A stretch of DNA of 6,851 nt from Granulosicoccaceae bacterium. GTDB taxonomy: Bacteria > Pseudomonadota > Gammaproteobacteria > DAOVJZ01. Below the pieces are notes generated by a model. The model made no database searches. It had not been told where the DNA came from and was given only the letters and a program-made list of their open reading frames with translations. Position numbers and translations under genes: made by a program. Positions within the stretch are counted from its first letter, which is position 1. Every line of letters begins with the position of its first letter. Below, piece by piece: positions 6,701 through 6,851 of this stretch. Location of the stretch: positions 1 through 6,851 of the forward strand of contig DAOVJZ010000078.1 of NCBI GenBank assembly GCA_030632035.1, in the 5' to 3' direction.

Positions 6701-6851
6701 TCAGTCCATTTCCTCGATCCAGGCCATCTGGATAGCTTCGAGGATCTTTTCATTGGATCGCTCGGGATCATCATCAAAATCCGGCAATTCACACACCCAC
6801 TGGTGCAGGTCAGTAAAACGCACATATTGTGGATCTGCATCAGAGTGGCTC
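6701..6851 (-). CDS. iscX: IscX, iron-sulfur cluster assembly accessory protein (3' part, cut by window edge)
   Basis: The last 49 codons and TGA stop of iscX are present; about 17 N-terminal residues lie beyond the window, judged from the 66-residue E. coli protein. IscX (YfhJ) is a small acidic protein that binds the cysteine desulfurase IscS and iron and modulates cluster assembly on IscU. The visible sequence has the family core VRFTDLHQWVCELPDFDDDP (10-29) followed by SNEKILEAIQ (32-41) and an acidic tail ending IEEMD. The acidic DFDDDPE patch is the known iron/IscS-interacting surface. It is normally the last gene of iscRSUA-hscBA-fdx-iscX, so that operon should lie just outside the high-coordinate end. 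An ORF of 60 codons (6658-6840) in another minus frame is only its shadow. Confidence 0.93.
   Translation of the reverse strand, partial: SHSDADPQYVRFTDLHQWVCELPDFDDDPERSNEKILEAIQMAWIEEMD

Noticed and set aside
6658..6840. A 60-codon minus-strand frame near the high-coordinate end.
   Set aside because: It is out of frame with iscX, whose conserved FTDLHQW and DFDDDP segments are read in the frame ending at 6701. It also runs through the terminator hairpin.
1..6851. A novel defence, mobile or biosynthetic system.
   Set aside because: Every gene belongs to a known core family in a known order. There are no repeats, integrases, transposases, atypical-composition blocks or unexplained gaps.

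Overview
The window is a compact stretch of housekeeping genes from a gammaproteobacterium, all on the minus strand. From high to low coordinates, which is the direction of transcription, the order is iscX (3' end only), rlmN, pilW/pilF, rodZ, ispG, hisS, yfgM and bamB (5' part only). The series rlmN-(pilW)-rodZ-ispG-hisS-yfgM-bamB is a well-known conserved order in Gammaproteobacteria. In E. coli it reads ndk-rlmN-rodZ-ispG-hisS-yfgM-bamB-der, without pilW. The pilW gene between rlmN and rodZ resembles lineages with type IV pili, such as Pseudomonas and its relatives. The base composition is moderately AT-rich by eye. I cannot name the genus from the sequence.

Layout. Positions 6701-6851 hold the last 49 codons of iscX. 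Positions 6558-6700 are the only real intergenic region. It holds a perfect 8-bp hairpin just after iscX, likely its terminator, and a promoter candidate with a perfect TATAAT about 37 bases upstream of rlmN. From 6557 down to position 1 the genes are packed with gaps of 40 nt or less, and two junctions are 4-bp ATGA overlaps (pilW/rodZ and yfgM/bamB). I infer that one transcript carries rlmN to bamB and probably continues into der outside the window. bamB is cut by the window edge after 249 codons and appears to be intact.

How the genes fit together. Three of them depend on or serve iron-sulfur clusters: IscX (ISC assembly accessory protein), RlmN (radical-SAM 4Fe-4S methyltransferase) and IspG (4Fe-4S isoprenoid enzyme). 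Two act in translation: RlmN on rRNA/tRNA and HisS on tRNA-His. Four act in the envelope: PilW (pilus secretin pilotin), RodZ (MreB cell-shape anchor), YfgM (inner-membrane periplasmic chaperone partner) and BamB (outer-membrane protein assembly). IspG connects to the envelope through isoprenoid lipid carriers.

I found no mobile element, CRISPR array, tRNA, rRNA, toxin-antitoxin pair, defence gene or undescribed system. The points worth a second look are modest: a TTG start for hisS fixed by an upstream in-frame stop, a GTG start for the next gene, loss of ndk from the usual iscX-ndk-rlmN neighbourhood, and a shortened RodZ.
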